Below, piece after piece: positions 8,777 to 20,401 of a DNA stretch of 64,000 nt. Position 1 is the stretch's first letter; each line of letters starts with the position of its first letter. The notes below the pieces were generated by a model, which ran no database searches, had not been told where the DNA came from, and saw only the letters and a list, made by a program, of their open reading frames with translations. Location: assembly GCF_040537815.1 (NCBI RefSeq), contig NZ_JBEWSZ010000001.1, forward strand, positions 4,216,001-4,280,000, written 5' to 3'. The DNA comes from Mesorhizobium shangrilense (lineage in GTDB: Bacteria > Pseudomonadota > Alphaproteobacteria > Rhizobiales > Rhizobiaceae). The translations under genes and the position numbers were made by a program.

Positions 8777-9126
8777 CGAAATCCTCGCCTGCGAGACGTT
8801 ATTTTGTGACCTCGTTGAACCTTTTCACCCCTCGCCGCGACCAATTGCTGTCCGGGTCGGGGTTTGCCCGGTCGGTGTCTCCTGCCGGATGCGTCCAGGG
8901 CCGGGGCGGGCGTCTTACGCCACGCTGATACCGTCTCAGGTCAAGCCGTCTCGTTGGACCCTGATTTCGACATGAGCGTCACCCGGAAAACCCCGCTACG
9001 GCGGGGTTTTCTGCTTCTGCCCCCTTCACTCAATGAAACATGATTATAATAGTGGACTTTTGTTAACTTGACTTGACGGGAACCATCGGGCGTCTGCAAG
9101 GGATGATCCCAAAAACAGGAGCTACG
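8777..9126. other. 350-base gap: candidate untranslated transcript, terminator and promoter
   Basis: No convincing reading frame is seen. A TTGACG (8773-8778) with a weak CGTTAT 18 bases later could start transcription near 8810, and a strong terminator sits at 8987-9010, leaving room for an RNA of about 200 nt rich in short hairpins (for example GGCGT-CTT-ACGCC around 8909). I could not match it to a known RNA family. A perfect TATAAT hexamer at 9045-9050 may be the -10 of the DoxX gene. Confidence 0.35.
8987..9010. terminator. Bidirectional intrinsic terminator
   Basis: A perfect inverted repeat, AAAACCCCGC, TACG loop, then GCGGGGTTTT, ends in T on both strands. It would stop transcripts from the Ldh gene or from a small RNA in the preceding gap. 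Confidence 0.9.
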
Positions 9127-9579
9127 ATGTCCGCAACCACCGACGCTTCCCGCGGCAGCCTCATCATTCCAGCACTTGGTCGCCTCTATTCGTCGCTGCA
9201 TGACGCCAGCGAAACTGTTCTGCGCGTTGTCGCCGGTGCGTTCCTCACCATCCATGGTTCGCAGAAGATCACCAATCCGTTCGGCGCCGCCGACATGGTC
9301 GAGGGCCTGGGCTTCTATCCCGGCGCCTTCTGGTCGCTGCTTCTGGCGTCCACCGAATTCTTCGGCGGCATCTTCATCGCCATCGGCCTCTTGACGCGCC
9401 CGGCGGCCTTTGCGGGCTTGTTCGTGCTCCTGGTCACGGTCTGGTTCCACTGGGTCACCATGGGCCAGGGCTTTTCGGGTGCCGAAAAATCGCTTGTGTG
9501 GGCGGCGATCCTGTTCTTCTTCGTGATCCGTGGCGGCAACCGCCAGTCGGTCGACGCGCGCATCGGCAAGGCATTCTGA
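9127..9579 (+). CDS. DoxX family membrane protein
   Basis: This is a 150-residue integral membrane protein with four predicted helices and the DoxX signature: an early TVLRVVAGAFLTIHGSQKI segment, GAADMVEGLGFYPG, and GLLTRPAAFAG. The ATG at 9127 is chosen because an AGGAG site lies five bases upstream; a longer frame from 9073 has no site. DoxX proteins are associated with quinol or thiol redox steps at the membrane, but the role of most bacterial copies is unknown. It is a single gene flanked by a terminator and a repeat. Confidence 0.85.
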   Translation: MSATTDASRGSLIIPALGRLYSSLHDASETVLRVVAGAFLTIHGSQKITNPFGAADMVEGLGFYPGAFWSLLLASTEFFGGIFIAIGLLTRPAAFAGLFVLLVTVWFHWVTMGQGFSGAEKSLVWAAILFFFVIRGGNRQSVDARIGKAF

Positions 9580-9584
9580 AGCAC

Positions 9585-9696
9585 TTTTATCCTGGCGCAA
9601 TTCCGGACGGAAAACCGCTTAACACTTTTCCTGGAATTGCTTTTATCCTGACGCAACTCCGGACGGAAAACCGCTTAACACTTTTCCTGGAATTGC
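9585..9696. repeat. Tandem duplication of a 56-bp palindromic intergenic element
   Basis: Two copies of a 56-bp unit (9585-9640, 9641-9696) differ at two positions. Each unit begins TTTTATCCTG and ends GGAATTGC, carries GCAA(T/C)TCC as an inverted match to the GGAATTGC end, and has the CCGGACGGAAAACCGC core. Motifs like this are found in intergenic repeats of Mesorhizobium chromosomes. Confidence 0.85.
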
Positions 9697-9829
9697 TCCG
9701 GAAACAAGGGCATCGGCGACAACGCGTCCCCTTTGCCTTTGGCACGAAACGGATTATGAAACGGCTTCAGCCAAGGCTTCGCAAGGTCTTGGCCCCAGTT
9801 AACATCTGGAAAGTGCGCCGGAGCCAGCC

Positions 9830-10807
9830 ATGACCGAAATCCTGCAGACCCCCAAGCTCATCGTCGTGTTCGGAGGGTCCGGGTTTGTCGGCCGGCACGT
9901 GGTGCGGGCGTTGGCCAAGCGCGGCTACCGCATCCGGGTCGCCTGCCGCCGTCCCGATCTCGCCGGCCATCTGCAGCCGCTCGGCAATGTCGGCCAGATC
10001 CAGCCTGTGCAGGCCAATGTGCGCATGCGCTGGTCGGTCGACCGCGCGGTGCAGGGCGCCGACCATGTCGTCAACCTGGTGGCCATCCTGCATGAGAGCG
10101 GCCGGCAGAAATTCACCTCCGTCCACGAGTTCGGCGCCCGCGCCATCGCCGAAGCGGCGCGTTCCGTGGGCGCTGGCCTCACCCATGTCTCGGCGCTGGG
10201 CGCGGATGCGAAGTCGGGATCGGATTATGCGCGCACCAAGGCGCTCGGTGAAAAGGCGGTCCTGGACACGATCAAGGACGCAGTCATTTTCCGGCCCTCG
10301 GTCATTTTCGGGCCGGAGGATGAATTCTTCAACCGGTTCGCCAACATGGCGCGCTATTCGCCGGTCCTGCCGCTGATCGGCGGTGGGCAGACCAAGTTCC
10401 AGCCGGTCTATGTCGGCGACGTCGCCGAAGCCGTGGCACGCTCGGTCGACGGCAAAGTCGAGGGCGGCCATGTCTACGAGCTTGGCGGACCCAGTGTGCT
10501 TAGCTTCAAGGAGTGCATGCAGGAGCTGCTCACCGTGATCGATCGCAAGCGCCCGCTGGTGCCCGTCCCCTGGTGGGTGGCGAACATCCAGGCCTCCATC
10601 CTCGGCCTGCTTCCCAACCCGCTGCTGACCAAGGATCAGGTGATGCAGCTGCGCGAGCACAACATTGTCTCGGAGACCGCCGTCAAGGCCAACCGGACAT
10701 TGCCCAGCCTCGGCATCCAGCCGCAGTCGATCGGAACGATCCTGCCCAGCTATCTCTGGCGCTACCGCCCGGCCGGGCAGTTCCAGCAGCGCAAGCCCGC
10801 GGCATAG
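9830..10807 (+). CDS. NDUFA9-type NAD(P)-binding protein (atypical SDR)
   Basis: This 325-residue protein has an N-terminal Rossmann motif (VFGGSGFVGRHVV), a central RPSVIFGPEDEFFNR segment and VYELGGPSVLSFKE. These mark the atypical extended SDR group that includes the NDUFA9 subunit of mitochondrial complex I. It lacks a clear YxxxK pair in the classical context, although YARTKALGEKAV is in about the right place. Alphaproteobacteria carry this gene away from the nuo operon, and a role in complex I assembly or in lipid/quinone metabolism is possible. It is a single gene that converges on the cytochrome P450 gene. Confidence 0.85.
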   Translation: MTEILQTPKLIVVFGGSGFVGRHVVRALAKRGYRIRVACRRPDLAGHLQPLGNVGQIQPVQANVRMRWSVDRAVQGADHVVNLVAILHESGRQKFTSVHEFGARAIAEAARSVGAGLTHVSALGADAKSGSDYARTKALGEKAVLDTIKDAVIFRPSVIFGPEDEFFNRFANMARYSPVLPLIGGGQTKFQPVYVGDVAEAVARSVDGKVEGGHVYELGGPSVLSFKECMQELLTVIDRKRPLVPVPWWVANIQASILGLLPNPLLTKDQVMQLREHNIVSETAVKANRTLPSLGIQPQSIGTILPSYLWRYRPAGQFQQRKPAA

Positions 10808-10839
10808 GCGCCGGCAAGAGGCCAGTCCAGACAGACAGG

Positions 10840-12213
10840 CTACAAAGCGCGTGGTGTGACCCGCATCGGCAAGCCGCCCTGCGGCTGGGTGGTCAGCTTC
10901 TGCACCGGCCATGGCTTGGTCTCGGATGTGGTGTCGAAGCGGAAGCGCGAAAGCATGATCGCCAGCGCGATGATCGCCTCCTGCATGGCGAAGCTCGCGC
11001 CAATGCAAACGCGTGGACCGGCACCGAACGGCAGATACTGGAAACGGTCGATCTTCTCGCGATTTCCCGGATGGAAGCGTTCGGGCAGGAAAGCGTCCGG
11101 CCTGTCCCACAGCTTCCGGTGGCGATGGACGACCCACGGCATCACCAGCACGGCGGCGTGCTTGGGGATGTAAAGATCCCCCCACATTTCCGGCACGATC
11201 GGCTCGCGGTTGATCGACGGCGCCGGCGGGTAGAGCCTCAGCGCCTCGTCGAAGGCGGCGCGCGTGAACGGCATGGCATCGAGCCACTTCGTCGGATCAG
11301 GCTCGCGCGCCAGCACCGCGTCGATCTCCTGCTCGACCCTGTCGCGCTCCCACGGGGATTCCGCTAGGCAATACAGCGTCCAGCCGAGCGCGCGCGCCGT
11401 CGTCTCGTGGCCGGCGCCGATGAAGGTGATGATGTTGTCCTCGACTTCCGAGCGCGTCAGCCCATCCGGTCCTTCCGCCTTGAGCAGCAGCGTCAGGAAA
11501 TCCTGCGGCACGCCGTCGGGATCGCGCCTGAACTTCTCTTCGCGCATCTTGACGGTGTCGGTCACGATCTTGCGGAAATAGGCCATGGTCTTGCGGCCGC
11601 GAATGCGGGTGAGCCGCGGCAGCCAGTCGGGCGCACGCAACAGGTCGAGCGGATCGACCCGGCCCATGGTCTCGAACAGGCGATCGATCTGGCTGGCGAA
11701 ACTGCCGGGCTCGCCGGCGATCTCGCCCGAAAACAGCGTCTCGGCCAGGATGTCATAGGTCAGCAGCGTCATGTCGTGGGCGATGTCGGACGTGCCGCCG
11801 TCCTCGTAGCGGGTGACGAATTCCCGCGTGCGCTTGAGCATCGGCTGGGCAAAGCCAAAGATGTGGCGCGGCGTGAACACCGGCGCCATTGCCTTGCGCG
11901 AGCGCTTCCACACCTCGCCCTCGGCGGTCAGCAGGCCGTCGCGCAGGATCGGCCGCAGTATCTTCTGGCGCACCGTCGCCATCTTGTAGTTCTTGGCGTT
12001 GTCGACCAGCACATGGCGGATCAGGCCGGGATCATTGGCGATGACCAGAGGCCCACCCGCGCCCTTGGCGGAAATCCAGGGCTCGTTGTAGGTCTGCTCG
12101 CCCCACAGTTCGAGCGGATTGCGGTAGACGATGCGGATCATCTCCAGCGTCGAAGGCGGCGTGGTGCGCGGCTTCGGCGCGGGGGGAATGAAAGGGGCGG
12201 GCTGCGTGTCCAT
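10840..12213 (-). CDS. Cytochrome P450
   Basis: This is a soluble 457-residue P450 monooxygenase. The I-helix has the oxygen-activation motif GAGHETT, the K-helix ExxR is in EALRLYPP, and the heme loop FGAGPRVCIG contains the cysteine ligand. The start at 12213 follows a GGAG site; the frame stays open for 70 more codons upstream without family-like sequence. There is no ferredoxin or reductase gene next to it, so its electron donor must be elsewhere. The divergent FMN reductase at 12442 shares the 228-base upstream region, which contains a CCGGT-T-ACCGG inverted repeat at 12349-12359. The substrate is unknown; a hydroxylase of fatty acid-like or aromatic compounds is possible. Confidence 0.9.
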   Translation of the reverse strand: MDTQPAPFIPPAPKPRTTPPSTLEMIRIVYRNPLELWGEQTYNEPWISAKGAGGPLVIANDPGLIRHVLVDNAKNYKMATVRQKILRPILRDGLLTAEGEVWKRSRKAMAPVFTPRHIFGFAQPMLKRTREFVTRYEDGGTSDIAHDMTLLTYDILAETLFSGEIAGEPGSFASQIDRLFETMGRVDPLDLLRAPDWLPRLTRIRGRKTMAYFRKIVTDTVKMREEKFRRDPDGVPQDFLTLLLKAEGPDGLTRSEVEDNIITFIGAGHETTARALGWTLYCLAESPWERDRVEQEIDAVLAREPDPTKWLDAMPFTRAAFDEALRLYPPAPSINREPIVPEMWGDLYIPKHAAVLVMPWVVHRHRKLWDRPDAFLPERFHPGNREKIDRFQYLPFGAGPRVCIGASFAMQEAIIALAIMLSRFRFDTTSETKPWPVQKLTTQPQGGLPMRVTPRAL

Positions 12214-12441
12214 GAAATGCTCCGCTGTCGCCTTCAATGTAGTGACTGGCAAGGCAGGCGTCCATGTGACCGAAGGGCAAGGCTCCCGCATCGGGAGGGG
12301 CATAACCAGGCGCAATCGCCTCGAAGAAAACGGCTCCCTTGAATGTGACCGGTTACCGGAAGGTGCCTTCTTGTTGGCCGTGGGTGAATGTTTTAGGTGG
12401 CGGTCACCAACAGATACCGACAATCAGCAGGAGTTCGCGCC

Positions 12442-13011
12442 TTGAAGCACCAGTTGAACATCATCATCGGCAGCACGCGCCCTGGCCGCGCCGGGCCGGT
12501 ATTCGCGCAGTGGCTCGAAACGTTCGCGCGCGAGCACGGAAAATTCGAACCGGTGCTGACCGACATTCACACGTTCAACCTGCCGGTGCTGGACGAGCCG
12601 CATCATCCGAGGCTTGGCAACTACCAGCAGGCACACACGAGGGCCTGGTCCAAGGCGATCGACGCCGCCGACGCCTTCGTTTTCGTGGCGCCGGAGTACA
12701 ATTATTTCGTGGCGCCGGCGATCGTCAACGCCGTCGACTATTTGTCGCGGGAATGGCAGTACAAGCCGGCCGCGATCCTCAGCTATGGCGGGGTTTCCGG
12801 TGGTCTGCGCGCGGCGCAATCGATCAAGCCGCTGCTGACCTCGGTGAAGGTGATGCCTATACCCGAAGGCGTGGCGCTGCCAATGTACCAGAAACTGCTC
12901 GACGAGGACGGCGCATTCCAGGCGAGCGAACAGGTGCGTGGCGGCGCCACCACCATGCTGGACGAGCTGCTGCGCTGGAGCGAGGCGCTGAAGCCGATGC
13001 GTTCGGCCTGA
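12442..13011 (+). CDS. NADPH-dependent FMN reductase family protein
   Basis: This is a flavodoxin-like protein of 189 residues that reduces FMN, quinones or similar acceptors. The IIIGSTRPGRAG phosphate-binding loop and the APEYNYFVAPAIVNAVDYLSREW segment are hallmarks of the family. Translation most likely starts at TTG 12442, eight bases after AGGAG; an ATG-initiated extension from 12397 has no ribosome site. It is divergent from the P450 gene, so it could supply reduced flavin in the same response, but that is conjecture. The GCGAACC/GGTTCGC hairpin at 13012-13030 just after the stop may slow transcription before gyrB. Confidence 0.87.
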   Translation: MKHQLNIIIGSTRPGRAGPVFAQWLETFAREHGKFEPVLTDIHTFNLPVLDEPHHPRLGNYQQAHTRAWSKAIDAADAFVFVAPEYNYFVAPAIVNAVDYLSREWQYKPAAILSYGGVSGGLRAAQSIKPLLTSVKVMPIPEGVALPMYQKLLDEDGAFQASEQVRGGATTMLDELLRWSEALKPMRSA

Positions 13012-13125
13012 GCGAACCCAGCCGGTTCGCTTCACGCTCGCCTGCTGGGTGCCGAAACAACGGTGTCCACGCTTGCGCCTAATCCACGCGATGGGCTGGC
13101 CACAAACGAGGCCAGCCACGGATAG

Positions 13126-15741
<2,616 letters not shown>

Positions 15742-15759
15742 GACAGCATCATTCTTTGA

Positions 15760-15788
15760 GACATTGGCGCGCCCGGCGCGCCAATGTC
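15760..15788 (+). terminator. Hairpin terminator of gyrB
   Basis: A perfect 14-bp inverted repeat (15760-15773 with 15775-15788) around a single C is followed by GTTTCTG. The stem is very stable although the T-run is short. Confidence 0.75.
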
Positions 15789-15886
15789 GTTTCTGCCGCA
15801 GAAAAATCATTTGAGGACCGGCCGGAACAGAAGGTCATCCAAGACATTGTGACAACATCGATCACAATTTCTCAAAGGAGGCCTTC

Positions 15887-15964
15887 ATGGGACGTGGCAT
15901 TTTGCTCTGGTTGCTCGGGATTCCGATCCCAATCATCATTCTCATCATGCTGTTCGTACGATAG
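15887..15964 (+). CDS. 25-residue membrane peptide
   Basis: A very short gene reads MGRGILLWLLGIP followed by IPIIILIMLFVR and a TAG stop. It is a single hydrophobic helix with a basic residue at each end. A near-perfect AAAGGAGG ribosome site lies four bases before the ATG, which makes translation likely. It ends nine bases before the next membrane protein gene and is probably co-transcribed with it. The function is unknown; one-helix peptides of this size often modulate larger membrane proteins. Confidence 0.7.
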   Translation: MGRGILLWLLGIPIPIIILIMLFVR

Positions 15965-15973
15965 GGGGATTCT

Positions 15974-16891
15974 ATGCAATCCACCCTATCGGCTGTCGAC
16001 ATTTCTCCCACCACCGAATCCTCTTCAACCGCCGTCAGTTGGGGACCAATCATTGCTGGCGCCTTCGCGGCCTCGACGCTGACTTTCATCCTGATGCTGC
16101 TTGGCTCGGGTCTTGGCTTGACCATGGTTTCGCCATGGTCAGGTTCAGGCGCCTCGATCACGACCTTCGCGGTCTCCACCGCGATCTGGCTGGTCATCGT
16201 GCAATGGCTGTCGTCCGGCGTCGGTGGCTATCTTGCAGGACGCTTGCGCACCAAATGGGTCGGCGTCCATACCGATGAAGTCTACTTCCGTGACACCGCG
16301 CATGGCTTCCTGGCCTGGGCACTGGCAACCCTGCTTGTTGTCGGCGTCCTCGGCTCGGCGCTCTCAGCAGCCCTCGGCTCCGGCGTGCAAGCCGTCTCGA
16401 CTGTTGCGTCGGGCGCCGCCATGGGTGCGTCGGCGGGAGCGTCTTCGAATGCCAGCGGTGCTTCGGCCGACAATGCGACATCCTATCTGGTGGATTCGCT
16501 GTTCCGCCCGGCCGATGCCAGCAGGCTCGCTGCCGCCAATCCGCAGAATGATGCGGCCGCCGCGTCGCAGGCGTCACGCATCCTGATCGCAGGTGCGGCG
16601 GCCGGCGAGGTTTCGGCTGATGACAAGACCTATCTGTCACAGCTGGTCGCCGCACGTACCGGCCTCTCGGAAACCGATGCCAAGACCCGGGTCGACGCGA
16701 TCCTGGCCAAGGTTCAGGACGCCAAGGTCAAGGCCAAGCAGGCCGCGGACACCGCCAGGAAAGGCAGCGCGACCTTTGCCCTGCTCGGCGCGCTGTCTCT
16801 GGTCATAGGCGCCTTCATCGCCAGTGCGGCCGCGGCGCTGGGCGGCAGGCAGCGCGACGACGAGGAAGCACTGTTCATCACCAGCCACTGA
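15974..16891 (+). CDS. Membrane protein of unknown function
   Basis: This 305-residue protein has a hydrophobic N-terminal half (WGPIIAGAFAASTLTFILMLLGSGLGL and WLSSGVGGYLAGRL), a third helix (LAWALATLLVVGVLGSALS) and a C-terminal helix (FALLGALSLVIGAFIASAAAAL). A long Ala/Ser/Lys-rich domain between the last two helices has probable coiled-coil character. A GGGGGATTCT stretch precedes the ATG. Relatives in rhizobia are sometimes labelled PhnA-like, but no PhnA zinc ribbon is seen here. It lies just behind the 25-residue membrane peptide gene and before a bidirectional terminator. The function is not known. Confidence 0.7.
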   Translation: MQSTLSAVDISPTTESSSTAVSWGPIIAGAFAASTLTFILMLLGSGLGLTMVSPWSGSGASITTFAVSTAIWLVIVQWLSSGVGGYLAGRLRTKWVGVHTDEVYFRDTAHGFLAWALATLLVVGVLGSALSAALGSGVQAVSTVASGAAMGASAGASSNASGASADNATSYLVDSLFRPADASRLAAANPQNDAAAASQASRILIAGAAAGEVSADDKTYLSQLVAARTGLSETDAKTRVDAILAKVQDAKVKAKQAADTARKGSATFALLGALSLVIGAFIASAAAALGGRQRDDEEALFITSH

Positions 16892-16914
16892 ACTGATTTG
16901 TACCCTTGAAATCA

Positions 16915-16942
16915 AAAAGCCCGGCTGCAAGGCCGGGCTTTT
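16915..16942. terminator. Bidirectional terminator between membrane protein and pntB
   Basis: The inverted repeat AAAAGCCCGGC (16915-16925), six-base loop, GCCGGGCTTTT (16932-16942) has A and T runs on both flanks, and so serves both converging transcripts. Confidence 0.92.
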
Positions 16943-16974
16943 CTCGTTCGTAGACTTGTGCGGCTGGATCGGGA

Positions 16975-18372
16975 TCAGTGATCCATGGCCTTGACGATTT
17001 CTTCCGTCATCTTCTTGGCGTCGCCGAGCAGCATCATGGTGCCGTCCTTGTAGAACAGCGTGTTGTCGATGCCGGCGTAGCCGGAGCCGAGCGAACGCTT
17101 GACGAACAGGCAGGTGCGCGCTTTGTCGACATCAAGGATCGGCATGCCGTAGATGGGCGAGGACTTGTCGTCGCGGGCCGAGGGGTTGGTGACATCGTTG
17201 GCACCGATGACATAGGCGACATCGGCCTGCGCGAACTCGGAGTTTATGTCCTCGAGCTCAAACACCTCGTCATAGGGCACATTGGCTTCGGCGAGCAGCA
17301 CATTCATATGGCCTGGCATGCGGCCAGCGACCGGATGGATCGCATATTTCACTTCGACGCCATTGGCCTTGAGCTTGTCGGCCAGTTCGCGCAGCGCGTG
17401 CTGTGCCTGGGCCACCGCCATGCCGTAGCCCGGCACGATGATGACCTTCTGCGCGTTCATCATCAGGTAGGCGGCGTCATCAGCGGAACCCTGCTTGACC
17501 GTGCGCTCGATGTCGTCGTCGACAGCCGCGGCCGTCTCGCCGCCGAAGCCGCCAAGGATGACCGAGATGAAGGAGCGGTTCATGCCCTTGCACATGATGT
17601 AGGACAGGATCGCGCCGGACGAACCGACCAGCGCGCCGGTGATGATCAGCGCCAGGTTGCCGAGCGTGAAGCCGAGTGCCGCCGCCGCCCAGCCGGAATA
17701 GGAGTTGAGCATCGACACGACGACCGGCATGTCGGCGCCGCCGATCGGGATGATCAGCAGCACGCCGAGCGCCAGCGAGGCGATGACGATCAGCCAGAAC
17801 ACCGCATAGCTCTGCGTGGTGACGAGCAGCACGATCAGCACGATCAGCGCGATACCCAGTGCGGCGTTGATGAAATGGCGGCCGCCGATCATGATCGGCT
17901 TGCCGGACATGCGCCCGTCAAGCTTGAGGAAGGCGATGACCGAGCCGGTGAAGGTGATAGCGCCGATGGCGACGCCGAGGCTCATCTCGACCAGCGCCTG
18001 GGCATGAATGGCGCCCACTTCGCCAATGCCGAAGCTGGTCGGCGCATAGATGGCGGCAGCCGCCACCATGACGGCGGCAAGGCCGACGAGTGAATGGAAG
18101 GCAGCGACCAGTTGCGGCATCGAGGTCATGGCGATGCGCCGCGCGGTGACCGCGCCGACCGAGCCGCCGATGGCCAGGCCAACCACGATCAGGCCGAGAC
18201 CTCCCAGCGAAGGGGTCGCCAGCGCCAGCGTCGTGGCAATGGCGATGGCCATGCCGATCATGCCGTACATGTTGCCCTGGCGGCTGGTGGTTGGATGCGA
18301 CAGGCCGCGCAGCGCCATGATGAACAGGACGCCGGAAACCAGATAGAGGAAGGAGGCTAAGTTGGCGTTCAC
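16975..18372 (-). CDS. pntB: NAD(P) transhydrogenase subunit beta
   Basis: PntB forms the proton channel and NADP-binding domain of the inner-membrane transhydrogenase, which uses the proton gradient to make NADPH from NADH. The N-terminal two thirds hold about nine helices. The C-terminal domain III shows VPGYGMAVAQAQHAL, HPVAGRMPGHMNVLLAEANVPYD and GANDVTNPSARDD, the NADP site. At 465 residues it is full length. Translation starts at GTG 18372, directly behind the pntAB stop, so it is the last gene of the pntAA-pntAB-pntB operon. Separate genes for the two alpha parts are the arrangement seen in Rhodospirillum and relatives. Confidence 0.96.
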   Translation of the reverse strand: MNANLASFLYLVSGVLFIMALRGLSHPTTSRQGNMYGMIGMAIAIATTLALATPSLGGLGLIVVGLAIGGSVGAVTARRIAMTSMPQLVAAFHSLVGLAAVMVAAAAIYAPTSFGIGEVGAIHAQALVEMSLGVAIGAITFTGSVIAFLKLDGRMSGKPIMIGGRHFINAALGIALIVLIVLLVTTQSYAVFWLIVIASLALGVLLIIPIGGADMPVVVSMLNSYSGWAAAALGFTLGNLALIITGALVGSSGAILSYIMCKGMNRSFISVILGGFGGETAAAVDDDIERTVKQGSADDAAYLMMNAQKVIIVPGYGMAVAQAQHALRELADKLKANGVEVKYAIHPVAGRMPGHMNVLLAEANVPYDEVFELEDINSEFAQADVAYVIGANDVTNPSARDDKSSPIYGMPILDVDKARTCLFVKRSLGSGYAGIDNTLFYKDGTMMLLGDAKKMTEEIVKAMDH

Positions 18373-18373
18373 G

Positions 18374-18796
18374 TCACTTGTCCTTCTTCTTGTACATCGC
18401 CAGCATGCGCTGGGTGACGAGGAAGCCGCCGAAGATGTTGACGGACACCAGCATCAGCGCAACGAAGCCGAAGCCGGTGGCAATGCCGGACGCCGAGATG
18501 CCGACTGCGAGCAGCGCGCCGACGACGATCACGGAGGAAATGGCGTTGGTGACGGCCATCAGCGGCGTGTGCAGGGCCGGCGTGACCGACCAGACGACAT
18601 AGTAGCCGACGAAGATCGCCAGGATAAAAATGGCGAAGCGGAAGACGAAGGGATCGATGGCACCGCCCGACAGCGCATGCGCGGCATCACCGGCCGCCTC
18701 GGCACCGGGCGCGTTCGCCATATTGTGGACCGCGAGCCTGACGGCGGCACTTGCCTGGTCGAGCTGGTCGAGGGCTTTCTGCAGGGTCTGATCCAT
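18374..18796 (-). CDS. pntAB: NAD(P) transhydrogenase subunit alpha, part 2 (membrane)
   Basis: This small membrane subunit (140 residues) corresponds to the C-terminal transmembrane part of the E. coli alpha subunit. It has three to four helices, with [20 protein letters not shown], the conserved [17 protein letters not shown] segment and [10 protein letters not shown]. The ATG overlaps the pntAA stop by one base (TGATG); a GTG codon just before is an alternative start. It lies between pntAA and pntB in one tightly coupled operon. Confidence 0.95.
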   Translation of the reverse strand: MDQTLQKALDQLDQASAAVRLAVHNMANAPGAEAAGDAAHALSGGAIDPFVFRFAIFILAIFVGYYVVWSVTPALHTPLMAVTNAISSVIVVGALLAVGISASGIATGFGFVALMLVSVNIFGGFLVTQRMLAMYKKKDK

Positions 18797-20091
18797 CACG
18801 CAATCCCCTTGGGCTTGGACGAGGTCGACTTGGGCGCGGCCGATTTGGGCGCGGCAGGTTTCTTTGCCGAGGCCGATTTCTTCGCAGGCTTGGGCGAAGC
18901 GTCGGCAACCATCGTCTTGGCCGGGATCGCGGCCGGCTCGACATGCGGCTGCTCCGCCGCCTTGGCAAAGGCGGGGTGCACGACCTTGCCGCCGTCGGTC
19001 AGCATCGTTGCCTTGACCAGGTCGTCATCGCGATTGATGGCAAGCGTCTTCGTAGTCTTGTCGACCAGCGTCTCAAGGAAGGCGAACAGGTTCTTGGCGT
19101 AAAGCAGCGAGGCGGATGCGGCGACGCGGCCGGGCACATTGAGATGGCCGACGATCTTGACGTTGTTGGCCGTGGTGACCACCTTGCCGGCTTCGGCGCC
19201 CTCGACATTGCCGCCGCGCTCGACCGCGAGGTCGACGATCACCGAGCCCGGCTTCATCGAGGCGACCATCACCGCCGAGACCAGCTTCGGCGCGGGACGG
19301 CCGGGGATCAGCGCCGTGGTGATGACGATATCCTGCTTGGCGATGTGCTCGGCGGTGAGTGCCGCCTGCTTGGCCTGGTACTCCTTGGACATTTCCTTGG
19401 CGTAGCCACCGGCCGTCTCGGCCGCCTTGAACTCATCGTCCTCGACGGCCAGGAATTTGGCGCCGAGCGAGGCGACCTGTTCCTTGGCGGCGGGACGAAC
19501 GTCGGTGGCGGTGACGACCGCGCCGAGGCGGCGCGCGGTAGCGATCGCCTGCAGGCCGGCAACGCCGACGCCCATGATGAAGACCTTCGCGGCCGGGACC
19601 GTGCCCGCCGCCGTCATCATCATCGGCAGCGCCCGGTCATATTCCGAGGCGCCGTCGATCACCGCCTGATAGCCGGCAAGGTTGGCCTGGCTGGACAGCA
19701 CGTCCATCGATTGCGCCCGGGTGATGCGCGGCATGAACTCCATCGAGAAGGCGGTGACACCGGCCTTGGCGAGAGCCGCGACGGCGGCGTCATTGCCATA
19801 GGGATCCATGATGGCGATGACCGCCGCGCCGGATTTGTAGCCCTTGAGCTCGGCATCCGTTGGCCGGCGCACTTTCAGCACCACGTCGGCCTTGGCGACA
19901 TCGGCGGCCTTGCCGATTGTGGCTCCCGCCTTGGCGAAATCCTCATCGGGAATGCGCGACCTCGTCCCGGCGCCGGTTTCGACAATCACGTCGAAGCCCA
20001 GGCCGGTAAATCGCTTCACCGTATCCGGCGAGGCCGCAACGCGCGGTTCGTTCGCATCGAGTTCACGAGGAATGAAAACCGTCTGTCCCAC
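18796..20091 (-). CDS. pntAA: NAD(P) transhydrogenase subunit alpha, part 1 (NAD-binding)
   Basis: This peripheral subunit (431 residues) binds NAD(H) in the cytoplasm. The AlaDH/PNT N-terminal domain has [11 protein letters not shown] and [24 protein letters not shown], and the Rossmann motif [18 protein letters not shown] follows. The GTG at 20091 is used because an AAGGA site lies eight bases before it. After the catalytic domain there is a tail of about 40 residues made almost only of Lys, Ala, Pro and Ser ([20 protein letters not shown]), a low-complexity extension not needed for the core fold. It is the first gene of the pnt operon. Confidence 0.95.
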   Translation of the reverse strand: MGQTVFIPRELDANEPRVAASPDTVKRFTGLGFDVIVETGAGTRSRIPDEDFAKAGATIGKAADVAKADVVLKVRRPTDAELKGYKSGAAVIAIMDPYGNDAAVAALAKAGVTAFSMEFMPRITRAQSMDVLSSQANLAGYQAVIDGASEYDRALPMMMTAAGTVPAAKVFIMGVGVAGLQAIATARRLGAVVTATDVRPAAKEQVASLGAKFLAVEDDEFKAAETAGGYAKEMSKEYQAKQAALTAEHIAKQDIVITTALIPGRPAPKLVSAVMVASMKPGSVIVDLAVERGGNVEGAEAGKVVTTANNVKIVGHLNVPGRVAASASLLYAKNLFAFLETLVDKTTKTLAINRDDDLVKATMLTDGGKVVHPAFAKAAEQPHVEPAAIPAKTMVADASPKPAKKSASAKKPAAPKSAAPKSTSSKPKGIA

Positions 20092-20176
20092 CGCATGATC
20101 CTTTCGGTTGGAACCTTGTTGCCGCAAAGCGCCAGCCGGCATTGCGGCAGCGCCCTGGATAGAAAGGCTGGAAAAC

Positions 20177-20401
20177 CTATCGGAGAATAAAGCCGCCGAC
20201 GGCCAGGATCAGGACGAACAGGATGGTCGCCGAAAAGAAGCCGCCCGCGAAGAAGCCGAAAGCCATTGCTATGAGAAGAGCCGCGCAAAAAAGCGACCCG
20301 TATTTGGCCAGCGTGAGGAAGCCCGCATAGGTGCGGTCATGCTCTGCATAGTCCATCTTCGCGCCCAGTTCGACAGGACCGGTCGGCGAGTGATCAGCCA
20401 T
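20177..20401 (-). CDS. aa3-type cytochrome c oxidase subunit IV
   Basis: The 74-residue protein has a soluble N-terminus with MDYAEHDRTYAGFL and one or two hydrophobic stretches (LFCAALLIAMAFGFFAGGF). This is the small subunit IV found with aa3 oxidases of alphaproteobacteria. The ATG at 20401 is preceded by GAAGGGG. It lies just upstream of pntAA on the same strand with an 85-base gap, so it may lead the pnt operon, an arrangement that fits their shared link to membrane energetics. The oxidase core genes are not in this window. Confidence 0.85.
   Translation of the reverse strand: MADHSPTGPVELGAKMDYAEHDRTYAGFLTLAKYGSLFCAALLIAMAFGFFAGGFFSATILFVLILAVGGFILR

Noticed and set aside
8790..9010. 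6S RNA or other named RNA
   Set aside because: The length would fit, but I could not find the conserved 6S bulge or any named motif, so it is only listed as a candidate transcript.
9585..9696. Possible CRISPR array
   Set aside because: Only two head-to-tail copies without spacers; it is a duplicated palindromic repeat.
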